Assembly (NCBI GenBank): GCA_016919605.1
Contig: JACXTQ010000329.1
Coordinates: 1 to 5,667 of the forward strand
Source of the DNA: Methylovulum sp.
GTDB lineage: Bacteria > Pseudomonadota > Gammaproteobacteria > Methylococcales > Methylomonadaceae
Direction: 5' to 3'
DNA: 5,667 nt
This document shows positions 5,498 through 5,667 of the stretch, one piece after another. Made by a program: the position numbers and the translations under genes. Each line of letters opens with the position of its first letter. The first letter of the stretch is position 1. The notes below the pieces were generated by a model. That model saw nothing but the letters and a program-made list of their open reading frames with translations. It did not search any database and was not told the origin of the DNA.

Positions 5498-5667
5498 GGT
5501 ACTGCTTTGCACCCCGGCGGATGCTTGTTTGGTGGAGAAAGAGTCCGCCAAACTCACGAATCATAAAAAATCAAAACACCTCAAAAAGTCATTGATTAAT
5601 AAGCTTGTATAAAATAGGTTGTATCAGCATGTGTCATAGATTATCATAAAATCCAGTGCCGGAACTA
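5498..5667. other. Gene-free right end of the window
   Basis: I see no coding region, tRNA or recognisable insertion-sequence end here. Apart from the stem-loop at 5527-5553 the stretch is AT-rich, especially 5561-5650. Frames through it are short and lack ribosome sites. Lying upstream of an integrase start, it is where an attachment site or the start of flanking chromosome might be expected, but no second copy is visible to prove it. Confidence 0.5.
5527..5553. repeat. Stem-loop, 9-bp arms
   Basis: GTTTGGTGG (5527-5535) pairs with CCGCCAAAC (5545-5553) with one mismatch (a U-G wobble if transcribed), around the 9-base loop AGAAAGAGT. No T-run follows. Integrases of this family usually lie next to their attachment site, so a recombination core is one possibility. 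A structural element of unknown role is as likely. Confidence 0.4.

Noticed and set aside
5288..5557. An 89-codon minus-strand frame ending in the integrase-like text
   Set aside because: Its upstream part crosses the terminator hairpin, the inverted repeat and the promoter; only the last ~27 codons resemble a protein family.
5498..5667. tRNA gene as integration target
   Set aside because: No cloverleaf, GGTTCGA-type T-loop or CCA end was found on either strand.

Overview
The window is an accessory defence locus read almost entirely on the minus strand. It holds one type III restriction-modification (R-M) pair and, upstream of it, the wreck of a second type III R-M operon with a toxin-antitoxin pair still apparently intact inside it. 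The DEAD/DEAH-type Res, the Mod, the Sll0205-like PIN toxin and the DUF4102-type integrase start are all common in proteobacterial genomic islands. GC-rich coding sequence with AT-rich patches would suit a gammaproteobacterium, but no core gene is present, so the host assignment is only a guess.

Layout in the direction of transcription, from high to low coordinates. At 5498-5667 there is no gene, only an AT-rich stretch with one stem-loop. At 5465-5497 lies a strong bidirectional intrinsic terminator. At 5396-5434 an excellent sigma70-type promoter is built into a 12-bp inverted repeat. At 5288-5368 are the first ~20 codons of a tyrosine-recombinase (phage-type) integrase. These run straight into a short C-terminal remnant of a type III Mod (5141-5287, perhaps to ~5308). 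The remnant stops 11 bases before a VapB-like antitoxin (4857-5129), which overlaps a PIN-domain toxin (4474-4860) by ATGA. Three bases later begins the N-terminal 114 codons of a classical type III Res (4126-4470), cut off just after Walker A. About 190 bp of non-coding DNA with two GC-rich stem-loops and a probable promoter follows. Then comes an open 511-codon mod (2392-3927) and, 12 bases downstream, a res that stays open for 793 codons and leaves the window before its nuclease domain (1-2379).

Interpretation. The intact pair should methylate and cut a common asymmetric site; Mod supplies specificity and protection, Res supplies ATP-dependent motor and nuclease. The upstream remnants have the order mod'-antitoxin-toxin-res', with operon-tight junctions at every step. 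This implies an ancestral type III operon carrying an internal toxin-antitoxin pair, later gutted on both sides while the toxin-antitoxin pair stayed intact. The integrase promoter now appears to drive that remnant operon. The target-recognition part of the intact mod is strikingly AT-rich compared with its flanks, as expected of an exchanged specificity domain. No wholly new system can be claimed. The unusual parts are the chimeric int'-mod'-vapBC-res' operon, the mosaic mod, and the iterated sites around the integrase promoter.
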